Shown here: positions 34,172-43,020 of the stretch, in pieces
Position numbering within the stretch: the first letter of the stretch is position 1
How the letters are laid out: the number at the start of each line of letters is the position of its first letter
NCBI GenBank assembly: GCA_945873205.1
Contig: CAMCCC010000002.1
Location: 62,001-126,000, forward strand
Direction of reading: 5' to 3'
From: an uncultured bacterium
GTDB taxonomy: Bacteria > Bacillota > Clostridia > Oscillospirales > Oscillospiraceae
Length of the DNA: 64,000 nt
The notes under the pieces: generated by a model
Told to the model about the DNA's origin: nothing
Databases searched by the model: none
What the model saw: only the letters and a program-made list of their open reading frames with translations
Position numbers and translations under genes: made by a program

Positions 34172-36547
34172 TTAGCGAAGCTTGATGATTTCCCCGGTTA
34201 AGGGGCCGATGCTGCCTTCAACCCAACCGCAGCCGGCGGCGCGGCAGTCGGCAGTGTAGTGCTGCGTGGTCTCGCTGCGGTTCACCACGGCAAGGTAGGC
34301 GCCGTTTTCGGCGGGCTTTCCCAGAGCGTCCCGGCCGTTGTTGATATAGCGCAGGATCAGCAGCAGGTCCTGGTTGGCGGCCATGAACTCCGCCTCGCCG
34401 GTGGAGAGGGCGTCGGCAGCGCGGCGCTGCCCGGCCAGATGTGCGTAGTAGTCGTGGAGAGCGCGGTCCCCCTCCATAAAGGGCTGGCGGTTGAAGGGGT
34501 CGTTCACGCCGCACATGCCCTGCTCATCGCCGTAGTAGATGCAGGGCACGCCGGGGATGGCGAACTGCAGCACGGCGCAAAGCCGCTCCAGCACCAGGGC
34601 CTTGTCCAGGGCGTCCTGGGTGAATTCCACCTTCAGCTGATCCTCCCGGCTCAGGGAGCGCAGCCACACATCGGTGGCCAGGGCGGTGCGGAGCCGCTCC
34701 ACATCGTGGGAGCCCATCAGGTTCATCAGGGAATAGTACATGGGCTTGGGATAATTCATCTGTTGTGCGATGAAGAACTCCCGCAGGGCGAAAGCGTCCG
34801 CCTGTCTATGCATGAAGGCCAGCACCGAGCCACGGAAGGGGTAGTTCATCACCGAATCCAGGGAGGAGCCCAGGGCGTAGCGCCGGCGTCTGCCGTAGCT
34901 CTCCTTGATGACCGCGTCCTCCCAGACTTCGCCGATGATGGGCGCGTCGGGCTTGACGGACTTGGCGGCATCACGGATCAGGGCCAGCACGTCGTCCGGC
35001 AGCTCGTCGGCCACATCCAGGCGCCAGCCGGCGGCACCGTGGCGCAGCCACAGCTTTACCACGCTGTCCTCCCCGGTGACGATGTCCTGCTGCCAGGTGG
35101 GGTTTTCCTCATCCACCTCCGGCAGGTCCTGGAAGCCCCACCAGCAGCGGTACTGATCGGGATATTTCTGAAAATCGTACCAGTCGTAATAGGGGGAATC
35201 CTTGCTCTGGCAGGCCCCCTCGCCGGGATAGCTGCCATAGCGGTTGAAATAGCGGCTGTCGGCCCCGGTGTGGGAATAGACGCCGTCCAGAATCAGGCGG
35301 ATGCCCAGTTCCTCCGCCCGGGCGCAGAGCTGCTCAAAGTCCTCCATGGTGCCCAGAATGGGGTCGGGCCGGTGATAGTCCGAGGTGTCATAGCGGTGGT
35401 TGGAACGGGCCTCCACGATGGGATTTAAGTACAGGCAGCTGATGCCCAGTTCCTTCAGATAGGGCAGCTTTTCCTCCATGCCCTTGAAGGTGCCGCCGTA
35501 GAAATCATCGGGGCTGTAGCTCTGCTCAAAGGGCCGGGGCTGCCAGCGCACCGGCTCCTGAAGGCTTTGGTGCAGCTCCGGGGTCTGGCCCAGGGCCTTG
35601 TGATAGGCCACGCCCCTGGCCGCCGTGTCATCCTGGCTGAAGCCGAAGCGGTCGGGGAAGATCTGGTACATGATGCTGTGGCGGAACCATTCCGGGGTGT
35701 CAAAGTCCCGCTCATACACCGTCAGCCGGAAGCCGCCGCCCTCATGGCCCATGAGACGGCCGATATAGCCGGTATGGTCCGGGCAGAACCAGTGGCAGCC
35801 CATTTGGGTCTCAATACGGAAGCGGTACCACAGGGCCTGGGCCTCCTCCGGGGCGGTAATCTGGGCCACATAGCAGTCCCCCTGCCGCTCCATGGGATAG
35901 CTCTCGCTGCCTGCATCGCCGTAGACCACCAGCTCCGCCTTCTCCACTTTGCCGCCCAGAAGGCGGAAGGCAAGGCGAAGGGCCCCGCCACATTCCACAG
36001 CCCCAAAGGGGCTGCGGTACAGGGCGAGGCGGCTGTCATGGGCCACGGAAAGCTCCGTGGCCGCAGTACGGCGCAGGATGCCAATGACGTGGGCGGTGCG
36101 GGGCTGGAGGGCGTACATGTCATTCATGTTCACCCCGGTGGAACGCAGATCGTCGCAGCAGTGGGCCGTGATCTGATAGGCCGTGTTCAGCGCCATTCCG
36201 CAGTCATCCATCAGCACCCGCATCAGCTCCGGCCCTACCAGGGGGTTGCCCCTGCTGTAGAGACATTCGCCCAGCCGGTCCAGGGGCAGGCCACGCAGCA
36301 GGCAGTCATGAATTGCGGCATAGCTGGTGGCGCTGGCCTGGAAATACTGCTGTATCAGGTCCTCAGGCCCGGCGCTCTCCAGCAGGGAGCAAAGCTCCTC
36401 ATCGCCGCCGGCGACAGTCCAGCGTCCCTGGCTGAACACCGCCTCCACCATCCGGCGGTCGCTGTAGGCCACGGTCATGCAGTAGTCATCGGACCACTGC
36501 TCCCGGTAGCTGCCGCCGAAATAAACCTTATACTTCAGAGCATCCAT
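34172..36547 (-). CDS. Glycoside hydrolase family 13 (neopullulanase-like) with extra N-terminal region
   Basis: A 791-residue alpha-glucan enzyme. The catalytic barrel, from about residue 290, has DYHRPDPILG, LILDGVYSHTG, GWRLDVADELP (nucleophile Asp), IIGEVWED (acid/base Glu) and NLMGSHDVERLR (third Asp). FPDRFGFSQ and CIYYGDEQGMCG are neopullulanase/maltogenic-amylase traits. A beta-rich binding region lies at about 170-280. The first ~150 residues, rich in Cys and Leu, match no domain I know. The start lies within the last codons of glgA. It is probably a cytosolic branch- or maltodextrin-degrading enzyme of glycogen turnover. Confidence 0.9.
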   Translation of the reverse strand: MDALKYKVYFGGSYREQWSDDYCMTVAYSDRRMVEAVFSQGRWTVAGGDEELCSLLESAGPEDLIQQYFQASATSYAAIHDCLLRGLPLDRLGECLYSRGNPLVGPELMRVLMDDCGMALNTAYQITAHCCDDLRSTGVNMNDMYALQPRTAHVIGILRRTAATELSVAHDSRLALYRSPFGAVECGGALRLAFRLLGGKVEKAELVVYGDAGSESYPMERQGDCYVAQITAPEEAQALWYRFRIETQMGCHWFCPDHTGYIGRLMGHEGGGFRLTVYERDFDTPEWFRHSIMYQIFPDRFGFSQDDTAARGVAYHKALGQTPELHQSLQEPVRWQPRPFEQSYSPDDFYGGTFKGMEEKLPYLKELGISCLYLNPIVEARSNHRYDTSDYHRPDPILGTMEDFEQLCARAEELGIRLILDGVYSHTGADSRYFNRYGSYPGEGACQSKDSPYYDWYDFQKYPDQYRCWWGFQDLPEVDEENPTWQQDIVTGEDSVVKLWLRHGAAGWRLDVADELPDDVLALIRDAAKSVKPDAPIIGEVWEDAVIKESYGRRRRYALGSSLDSVMNYPFRGSVLAFMHRQADAFALREFFIAQQMNYPKPMYYSLMNLMGSHDVERLRTALATDVWLRSLSREDQLKVEFTQDALDKALVLERLCAVLQFAIPGVPCIYYGDEQGMCGVNDPFNRQPFMEGDRALHDYYAHLAGQRRAADALSTGEAEFMAANQDLLLILRYINNGRDALGKPAENGAYLAVVNRSETTQHYTADCRAAGCGWVEGSIGPLTGEIIKLR

Positions 36548-38013
36548 ATGTAATGTCTTGCATACTCCTCGGCAGAAAGGTCAAAGCTGAAATTGGTCTG
36601 CATGGCGTGGTTGATGAGACCGTGCATGATCTCCTCGTTGTGATAGCAGCCCAGGGCGGTGCGGATGGTGTCCCGCATCTCCCAGGCGTCAAAGTTTTTG
36701 AAGGAGAAGCCGTTGCCCTCGCCGGTGAAACGGTTATAGGGGATCACGGTGTCCCGCAGGCCGCCGGTCTCCCGGACGATGGGGACGGAGCCGTAGCGCA
36801 TGGCGATCATCTGGCTCAGGCCGCAGGGCTCAAAGCGGGAGGGCATAAGGAAGAAGTCGCTGCCGGCATAGACCAGGTGGGCCAGGTCCTCGTTGTAGCC
36901 GATGTAGGAGCAGACCCGGCCACGGTAGCGGCTTTCGGCGCCCCGCATGAAGTTTTCAAAGCGCTCATCGCCGGTACCCAGCAGCATGAACTGCATATCC
37001 TCCCGGCTCATCAGATCGTCCAGCACGCAGGCCACCAGGTCAAAGCCCTTCTGGGCGGTCATACGGGTGACCATGGCAAAGAGGGGCACGTCAGGCCGCA
37101 CCTGCAGGCCCATCTGCTCCTGCAGGGTGGCCTTGCAAATGGCCTTGCCCTTCAGGTGGCCCCGGTCATAGCGGGCGGGCAGCACAGGGTCCCGGTAGGG
37201 GTTAAAGACCTTGGTGTCGATGCCGTTGATGATGCCGGTGAGCTGGGCGCTGCGGGCGTTGAGGATGCCCTCCAGACCCTCGGAATACTCCGGCGTCTTG
37301 ATCTCCCAGGCATAGCTGGGGCTGACAGTATTGATGCGGTCGGCAAAGACAATACCGGCCTTCATGTAGTTGGCGCAGCCGTCCTGCTCCAGATAGTCGC
37401 TGATGTAGTAGCTGCGGTCGATCTCCAGCAGGTCCTGCACAAACGCAAAGCCGTACTGGCCCTGGAACTTGATGTTGTGGATGGTCAGCAGGTACTTGAT
37501 CTTGTCCTGCATCCAGCCCCGGTACTGGGTGTGGGCCAGCATGGGCATGATGGCGGTGTGCCAGTCGTTGCAGTGGCACACGTCCACCTGGAAGTCCAGG
37601 TTGGGGATCACGTCCAGCACGGCGCGGCAGAAGAAGGAGTACTGCTCACCCTCGGCGTTGCCGCCGCGATAGATCTTGTCGCCGAAGTACTGCTCGTTAT
37701 CGATCAGATAGATGGTGACGCCGTCCAGCTCCAGCTTTTCCAGGCCCACATAAGCGTTGCGCCAGCCCAGTCGGGAATAGAAGTGGAACATATGCTCCAC
37801 CTGATCGGCGTACTTATTCTTGATGCAGCGGTGGTAAGGGGTAATGACTCTGGCGTCGATGCCCAGCTTCTTCAGGGCCTTGGGCAGGGTGCCTACCACA
37901 TCGGCCAGGCCGCCGGTCTTGGACAGAGGGGCGCACTCCGCGGACACCAGCAGAACATTGGGCATCTCGGTGCGGCCGCGCTCCTTCAGCATTTCTTTGA
38001 ATTCCTTTTTCAT
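36535..38013 (-). CDS. glgA: Glycogen synthase (ADP-glucose type)
   Basis: Elongates alpha-1,4-glucan from ADP-glucose. A 492-residue GT5 enzyme, with the substrate motif LSKTGGLADVVGTLPKAL near residue 31, CHCNDWHTA, NTVSPSYAWEI, and in the second domain FLMPSRFEPCGLSQMIAM with the catalytic Glu. The N-terminal 17 residues before MPNVLLVSAECAP are an extension; the start is chosen because GGAGG stands before it, though an internal ATG could also serve. The stop overlaps the GH13 gene by 13 nt; lies after glgB. Confidence 0.95.
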   Translation of the reverse strand: MKKEFKEMLKERGRTEMPNVLLVSAECAPLSKTGGLADVVGTLPKALKKLGIDARVITPYHRCIKNKYADQVEHMFHFYSRLGWRNAYVGLEKLELDGVTIYLIDNEQYFGDKIYRGGNAEGEQYSFFCRAVLDVIPNLDFQVDVCHCNDWHTAIMPMLAHTQYRGWMQDKIKYLLTIHNIKFQGQYGFAFVQDLLEIDRSYYISDYLEQDGCANYMKAGIVFADRINTVSPSYAWEIKTPEYSEGLEGILNARSAQLTGIINGIDTKVFNPYRDPVLPARYDRGHLKGKAICKATLQEQMGLQVRPDVPLFAMVTRMTAQKGFDLVACVLDDLMSREDMQFMLLGTGDERFENFMRGAESRYRGRVCSYIGYNEDLAHLVYAGSDFFLMPSRFEPCGLSQMIAMRYGSVPIVRETGGLRDTVIPYNRFTGEGNGFSFKNFDAWEMRDTIRTALGCYHNEEIMHGLINHAMQTNFSFDLSAEEYARHYIWML

Positions 38014-38082
38014 CGGTTATCCTCCTTTATGATAGGCACACTGTACCCGGCGGGCAAGAGACCGCCGGGACAGAGATCTTTT

Positions 38083-40023
38083 TTACTTTTTGCTCTTGCG
38101 GGAAGCCTTCCTGGGCTTTTCCGCCGCCTCGGTCTTCTTGGGGCGGAAGCTGTAAAGCAGGCAGGACATGGCAGGCAGGGTCACATTGGCGGAATACTCC
38201 ATGTCCAGGAAGGGCTTCTTGCGGGAAGCGATGGTCTTTTTGCAGGGCTTGCCGCTGCCGCCGTAGCACGCGTCCTCACTGCTGAGCAGCTTGGTCAGCT
38301 TGCCCTCGCAGGGCAGGGCAATGACAAAGTCCTTGTAGTCCACCGGGGTGAAGTTGCACACGCAGACCACATAGCTGTCGTCCTTGGGAGACATGCGCAT
38401 AAAGGCGATGGAGCTGCGCTCCTTGTCGTCCACGTTCAGCCAGCGGTAGCCGTCCCAGGAGTCATCCACCCGGTAGAGGGCGGGATAGGTGGCATAGATA
38501 TGGTTCAGGGCCTTGTAATACTGGCGCATCCCTTCATGCTTGGCGTAGTCCAGCAGATTCCAGTCCAGCTGCTGCTTCCAGTTCCATTCGATGAACTGGC
38601 CAAACTCGCCGCCCATGAAGCACAGCTTCTTGCCCGGATGGGCGAACTGATAGCCGTAGAGGGTGCGCAGGGAGGCAAACTTCTGGTCATAGTCGCCGCT
38701 CATCTTGTTGACCATGGAGCCCTTGCCGTGGACCACCTCGTCATGGGAGTAGGCCAGCACAAAATGCTCGGAGAAGGCGTACATCATGGAGAAGGTGAGC
38801 CGGTTGTGGTTGAAGCTGCGGAAATAGGGGTCCAGGCACATGTAATCGATGGTGTCATGCATGAAGCCCATGTCCCACTTGAAGCTGAAGCCCAGGCCGC
38901 CGTTTTCCACCGCACCGGTGACCAGGGGGAAGGCGGTGGATTCCTCGGCGATGGTCATGGCGCCGGGGTAGTTGGACAAAACGGTGGTGTTCATCTTCTG
39001 CAGGAAGGCCACCGCGTCCAGATTGATGTTGCCGCCGTCCTTGTTGGGGGTGAAGTTGCTGCCCCGGCCATAGTCCAGGTACAGCATGGAGGACACGGCG
39101 TCCACCCGGATGCCGTCCACATGGTACTCCTCAAAGAACAGGCAGGCGGAGGAGATCAGGAAGCTCTGCACCTGGTTGGAGGCATAGTCGAAGATCAGGG
39201 TGCCCCAGTCGGGATGCTCGGCCATGCGCTGCTCCTTGCACTCAAACTGGTTGGTGCCGTCGAAGCGGGCCAGGCCGTGCTCGTCCTTGGGGAAGTGGGC
39301 GGGCACCCAGTCAATGATCACGCCGATGCCGGCGGCGTGGAGGGTGTCCACCATGCACTTGAAGTCGTCCGGGTTGCCGTAGCGGGAGGTGGGGGCGTAG
39401 TAGCCGGTGACCTGATAGCCCCAGGACCCGTCATAGGGGTACTCGGACACGGGCATCAGCTCCACATGGGTGTAGCCCATGTCCTTGCAGTAGGCGGCCA
39501 GGGCCTCACCCATCAGCCGGTACTGGGCTTTTTCATAGCCCACGTCCTTCCAGGAGCCCAGATGCACCTCGTAAATGCTCATGGGCTGGCTGAGATGCTG
39601 GCGCTTTTCCCGCTTCTTCATATAGGCCTTGTCCGTCCACTGGTAGCTGCCGCCGTTCCAGACGATGGAAGCGGTCTCCTCCCCGTTCTGGGAGAAGGTG
39701 GCAAAGGGGTCGGACTTCAGCACCTGCTTGCCGTCCCTGCCGGTGACGCAGTATTTGTAAAGCGCGTTTTCCTGGAGGCCCTCAACAAAGCAGACCCAGG
39801 CGCCGCCTTCCACCAGCTCCATGGGTGTGGCTTCCCGGTTCCAGCCGTTAAAGTCGCCCACCAGGGAAACGGCCCTGGCGTTGGGCGCCCATACGATAAA
39901 ACGGTGGGCGTTCAGTTCGGGTATGTAGCGGCAGCCATAGCAGAGCCAGGCCTTCTGTGCCTCGCCGATGTTAAAAAGGTATATGTCCCCCGTGGGGATG
40001 AAGTCCAGGTATTTGGCATCCAT
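38083..40023 (-). CDS. glgB: 1,4-alpha-glucan branching enzyme
   Basis: Forms the alpha-1,6 branches of glycogen. The 646-residue enzyme has the N-terminal carbohydrate-binding region FIVWAPNARAVSLVGDFNGW, then MPVSEYPYDGSWGYQVTGYY, GIRVDAVSSMLYLDYGR (nucleophile Asp), TIAEESTAFP (acid/base Glu) and AYSHDEVVHGKGSM. The C-terminus carries a short Lys-rich tail (KKTEAAEKPRKASRKSKK) not part of the usual fold. The ATG 8 nt after GGGAG is chosen over earlier ones. First gene of the leftward glycogen operon. Confidence 0.95.
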   Translation of the reverse strand: MDAKYLDFIPTGDIYLFNIGEAQKAWLCYGCRYIPELNAHRFIVWAPNARAVSLVGDFNGWNREATPMELVEGGAWVCFVEGLQENALYKYCVTGRDGKQVLKSDPFATFSQNGEETASIVWNGGSYQWTDKAYMKKREKRQHLSQPMSIYEVHLGSWKDVGYEKAQYRLMGEALAAYCKDMGYTHVELMPVSEYPYDGSWGYQVTGYYAPTSRYGNPDDFKCMVDTLHAAGIGVIIDWVPAHFPKDEHGLARFDGTNQFECKEQRMAEHPDWGTLIFDYASNQVQSFLISSACLFFEEYHVDGIRVDAVSSMLYLDYGRGSNFTPNKDGGNINLDAVAFLQKMNTTVLSNYPGAMTIAEESTAFPLVTGAVENGGLGFSFKWDMGFMHDTIDYMCLDPYFRSFNHNRLTFSMMYAFSEHFVLAYSHDEVVHGKGSMVNKMSGDYDQKFASLRTLYGYQFAHPGKKLCFMGGEFGQFIEWNWKQQLDWNLLDYAKHEGMRQYYKALNHIYATYPALYRVDDSWDGYRWLNVDDKERSSIAFMRMSPKDDSYVVCVCNFTPVDYKDFVIALPCEGKLTKLLSSEDACYGGSGKPCKKTIASRKKPFLDMEYSANVTLPAMSCLLYSFRPKKTEAAEKPRKASRKSKK

Positions 40024-40082
40024 GCGCATATCTCCCTTATCTGTGTGTATTTTGTCCGCTGGACAGATTTCCAGATGCATAT

Positions 40083-40111
40083 ATTATACATACTTTCCCT
40101 GTCAATTCCAA
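40083..40111 (-). promoter_or_regulatory. Promoter of the glycogen operon
   Basis: TTGGAA and TATAAT with a 17-nt spacer; a second, badly spaced TTGACA overlaps the spacer. About 60 nt upstream of glgB. The rest of 40024-40308 shows only the terminator described next. Confidence 0.6.
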
Positions 40112-40254
40112 GAGAAAAGTTTCCTGTTTGTTCAAAATAGGCATTTTGCAACACATGTCCCCTAAACTCTTCGAAAAATTCTTCTTCAATGCGTAATATT
40201 TTCTGTATATCATGCATTTCCCCCGGGTGTCCCCCAATCAAAGCGCAGAAGCCA

Positions 40255-40284
40255 TAAAAAATCCCCGGCTCTTACGAGCCGGGG
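40255..40284 (-). terminator. Terminator of the SPKTGD surface-protein gene
   Basis: CCCCGGCTC / GAGCCGGGG with 4-nt loop and then ATTTTTT on the minus strand. Confidence 0.88.
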
Positions 40285-40308
40285 AAATTGTCTGTTATTT
40301 TGTTGCTT

Positions 40309-42519
40309 TTAGTTCTCGTGCTTCTTCAGCCGGGGCAGGACTGCAACAGCAGCGCCGCCGGAGAGGATCAGCACCGCGGCCCACAGGGCCAGGTTGCTCT
40401 CGTCGCCGGTCTTGGGGCTGGAGGAAGCCTGCGCGGTGGTGAGGATCTTGAAGGTGCAGCTGGGCTTATCGCCGTTATCCGTCACAACACCGATGGTGTA
40501 GGTCTCACCGGCAGTGCGGTTGTTCAGGAACTTGGCGGTAAGGGTAACGGTCTTGCGGCTGGAGCTGAGGGTCCAGTAATCGCCGTAGTCCACATCGGTG
40601 AGCTGGCGGCCGCCGACCCATACAGACTGGATAGGATCGGAGCAGACGAACTGCAGGTTCTTGCTGCTGCCGGTGACATGCTTGTCGGTGTCCACGGGGC
40701 GCAGGGTGGCGCCCACATAGAACTGGCAGGAGGCCACGCCGTCAACGGTGTTGACAGACACAGTGTGCCAGCCGCGGGACAGGTTGTTCAGGATGGCAGT
40801 GCCGATCTTCAGCAGGCCGTTGTTGTTATTGGTGATCCAGTTGGTGGGATCCTGGAGCCAGCCGTCGATCCACAGGCCCTTCTTTGCAGGGTCGGAGAAG
40901 TCGATGGCGGGGCGGTAGTAGAAGGCCAGCATACCGTCGCCGGAGTACCACTCGTTGGAGTCAACGGGCCAGAGGGCCACATCGCCGGGCTCCACAATGG
41001 TGCCGGAGCCGTTAACGGTCAGGCTGCCCATGTAGGTGTACTTGCCGTCATGGCCGGTCCACAGGTAGATGGTGCCGGAAGAGAGACCATCCAGGAAGCT
41101 GTTCGTCAGAGTCAGCTTATACTGGCTGCCAGAGGTGGACACGCCACAGCTTGAAGGAATCGTTTTGATGTCAGAATAGCCGGGATTGCTTACGGACGTC
41201 CAGTAGTAGTTGCCGGTGGAGCTGGTGTAAGGCATCAGAACGTACACGGTGTTGCCGCTGCCCTTGGTGTAGGGAGAGCCATACACGGTGAAGTCGCCGG
41301 TGACAACGCCGGAGCCGCCGCTGCCGGTGCCGGCACCGCTGCCCACAGTGTAGGGATTCTCAGTGCCCTTGAGGGTCAGGCCGTCCGCGACACAGTTCTT
41401 CAGGTACTCCAGGGAATCGGGATCGTTCACATACCACTCGCCGCCGGTGATGGCACGGTAGGCAGAGCCTCCCTCGCAAGTAAAGCCCTTAATCTTGCCG
41501 CCGCTCACTTTGAGAATGTTCTGAGCGCCGGTATCAGCCAGCTGCAGAGAACCAATCTCGGAGCCGCTGCCCATCACAAGGGTGCCGCCATAAAGTCCGA
41601 CAACGGCAATCTTGCTGGAATTCACAGTCAGGGTCTTACCCGGAACAACGATCCCGCCGGTAACCTCGGTGCTGTTCAGCGTCACATTGCTGTTGGCGTT
41701 GATATCGCCGTCGATCATGCCGCCGTTGATGGTGAGGGGAACCTTTGCCTCCAGGGGCAGGGATCCCGCAAGGCAGTTCTTGCCCAGGTTCAGAACGATG
41801 GCGTCGCAGCTCATGGTTGCGGGCATGGCAGGGATGGCATAATCAGCCAGCTTGCTGGCGTCGTCAATCACAGTGATGGTGACGGTGCCGGACTGCTTTG
41901 CGGCATACTCAATAGCCTTTTCCAGGCTTGTAAACTTCTCGCTGCCGATGGTTGCGATGTATTCCTTGGTCTCGGCAGACTCGCCTTCACCGCTGACAGA
42001 ACCGTCCGTACCAACGCCAGTGAAAGTGACCTTGAAGCCCTTGCCGACAGTGATCAGGCTGGTGTTGACCAGCTGAGCACCCGCTTTGCTGCTCATGATA
42101 GTAATATTGGCATTGACAGCCAGAGGAGCGGTAAGCGTCAGGGTCTTACCGTTCAGGTCGATGGTAACGTTTCTGCTGATGGTGCCGCCGGGATCGCTCA
42201 CGGAAGAATCCGCATCGTCATGCAGCTTGATGTCGGTGGTGCTCTGGGCTGCGGTATTCAGATCGGGATAAAGGCCGTTCCAGATGTTCTTCGTCCCGTT
42301 AAAGGTACCGGGCTTCTCCAGCTCCAGGGTGGTGGAGCCTTCGGGAACGACTGCGCTGCCGCCCAGATTCAGATCAAAGGTGCTGCTTGCCTCAGGCAGG
42401 CCCAGTGCCAGGTCGCCGCTGGCCGGCTCAAGACTCAGCGCGTAGGCAGAGCCGCCCATCAGGCTCAGGCACATGGCAACCAAAAGAAGCATGGATAAAA
42501 GTTTGCTTGCTGTTTTCAT
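40309..42519 (-). CDS. SPKTGD-anchored surface protein with parallel-beta-type repeats
   Basis: A 736-residue exported protein. A signal peptide ends at about residue 27 (SAYALS). From about 100 to 370 there are short repeating strands with Asn/Gly turns (TIDLNGKTLTLTAPLAVN, TVNSSKIAVVGLYGGTL), typical of right-handed parallel-beta stacks. A Ser/Gly linker (GSGAGTGSGGSG) leads to a beta-sandwich region with CRPVD-type strands. The C-terminus is SPKTGD, a hydrophobic segment and RLKKHEN, a sortase-type signal with Ser in place of Leu. It has a separate promoter and terminator. Function unknown; likely surface adhesion or glycan contact. Confidence 0.78.
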   Translation of the reverse strand: MKTASKLLSMLLLVAMCLSLMGGSAYALSLEPASGDLALGLPEASSTFDLNLGGSAVVPEGSTTLELEKPGTFNGTKNIWNGLYPDLNTAAQSTTDIKLHDDADSSVSDPGGTISRNVTIDLNGKTLTLTAPLAVNANITIMSSKAGAQLVNTSLITVGKGFKVTFTGVGTDGSVSGEGESAETKEYIATIGSEKFTSLEKAIEYAAKQSGTVTITVIDDASKLADYAIPAMPATMSCDAIVLNLGKNCLAGSLPLEAKVPLTINGGMIDGDINANSNVTLNSTEVTGGIVVPGKTLTVNSSKIAVVGLYGGTLVMGSGSEIGSLQLADTGAQNILKVSGGKIKGFTCEGGSAYRAITGGEWYVNDPDSLEYLKNCVADGLTLKGTENPYTVGSGAGTGSGGSGVVTGDFTVYGSPYTKGSGNTVYVLMPYTSSTGNYYWTSVSNPGYSDIKTIPSSCGVSTSGSQYKLTLTNSFLDGLSSGTIYLWTGHDGKYTYMGSLTVNGSGTIVEPGDVALWPVDSNEWYSGDGMLAFYYRPAIDFSDPAKKGLWIDGWLQDPTNWITNNNNGLLKIGTAILNNLSRGWHTVSVNTVDGVASCQFYVGATLRPVDTDKHVTGSSKNLQFVCSDPIQSVWVGGRQLTDVDYGDYWTLSSSRKTVTLTAKFLNNRTAGETYTIGVVTDNGDKPSCTFKILTTAQASSSPKTGDESNLALWAAVLILSGGAAVAVLPRLKKHEN

Positions 42520-42605
42520 GTTGTCCGTCTCCTTATATTGCTATTTTATAATTACCAAGCTTGTGTCCCTTCGACGAAAGTTCCCCCCGTCTCCGGTGTG
42601 AATAT

Positions 42606-42634
42606 AATGTACCACGATGTTATGTAAAATGCAA
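42606..42634 (-). promoter_or_regulatory. Promoter of the SPKTGD surface protein
   Basis: TTGCAT and TACATT, 17 nt apart, with TGG before the -10. The remaining AT-rich part of 42635-42970 holds nothing else that I recognise. Confidence 0.6.
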
Positions 42635-42972
42635 GTACTTTTTTCGCGGTTTTGCTATAAATTTTTTCCGTTTTGTAACTTCTCTGAATCCGAAATTTTC
42701 GCAGATGTAACATTATGTCAATCAATTGCGTTATTTCTTGCTGTTTTCCGCCATTTCTGTCACATTTTCCTCAATTCCTTTCGGTTTGACTTCAGAATTC
42801 TTAAGTTTTGTGCGTAACCATTTGTTGCATTTTCCCATCGTCACTTATAAGACGCTGGCTCTGTATCTTTGTTCCCACTGTTTTCAGAATTTTTTTCGGC
42901 TTTCTCCACGGGGACGAGTCTGGGACTGTTGCCCCTCACGCTTCTGCGGAAACCGCTGCTTACTATTATATT

Positions 42973-43001
42973 AAAACAGAGCCGCGTTTTCGCGGCTCTG
43001 T
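42973..43001 (-). terminator. Terminator of the transglutaminase-like surface protein
   Basis: ACAGAGCCGCG / CGCGGCTCTGT with AAAA loop, then TTTTAATA on the minus strand. Confidence 0.88.
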
Positions 43002-43020
43002 CATGGATATCGCCTGGGTT

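Noticed and set aside
36553..40140. A 1195-codon plus-strand frame
   Set aside because: Antisense to glgA and glgB, both with full catalytic motifs; composition is that of a GC-rich shadow.
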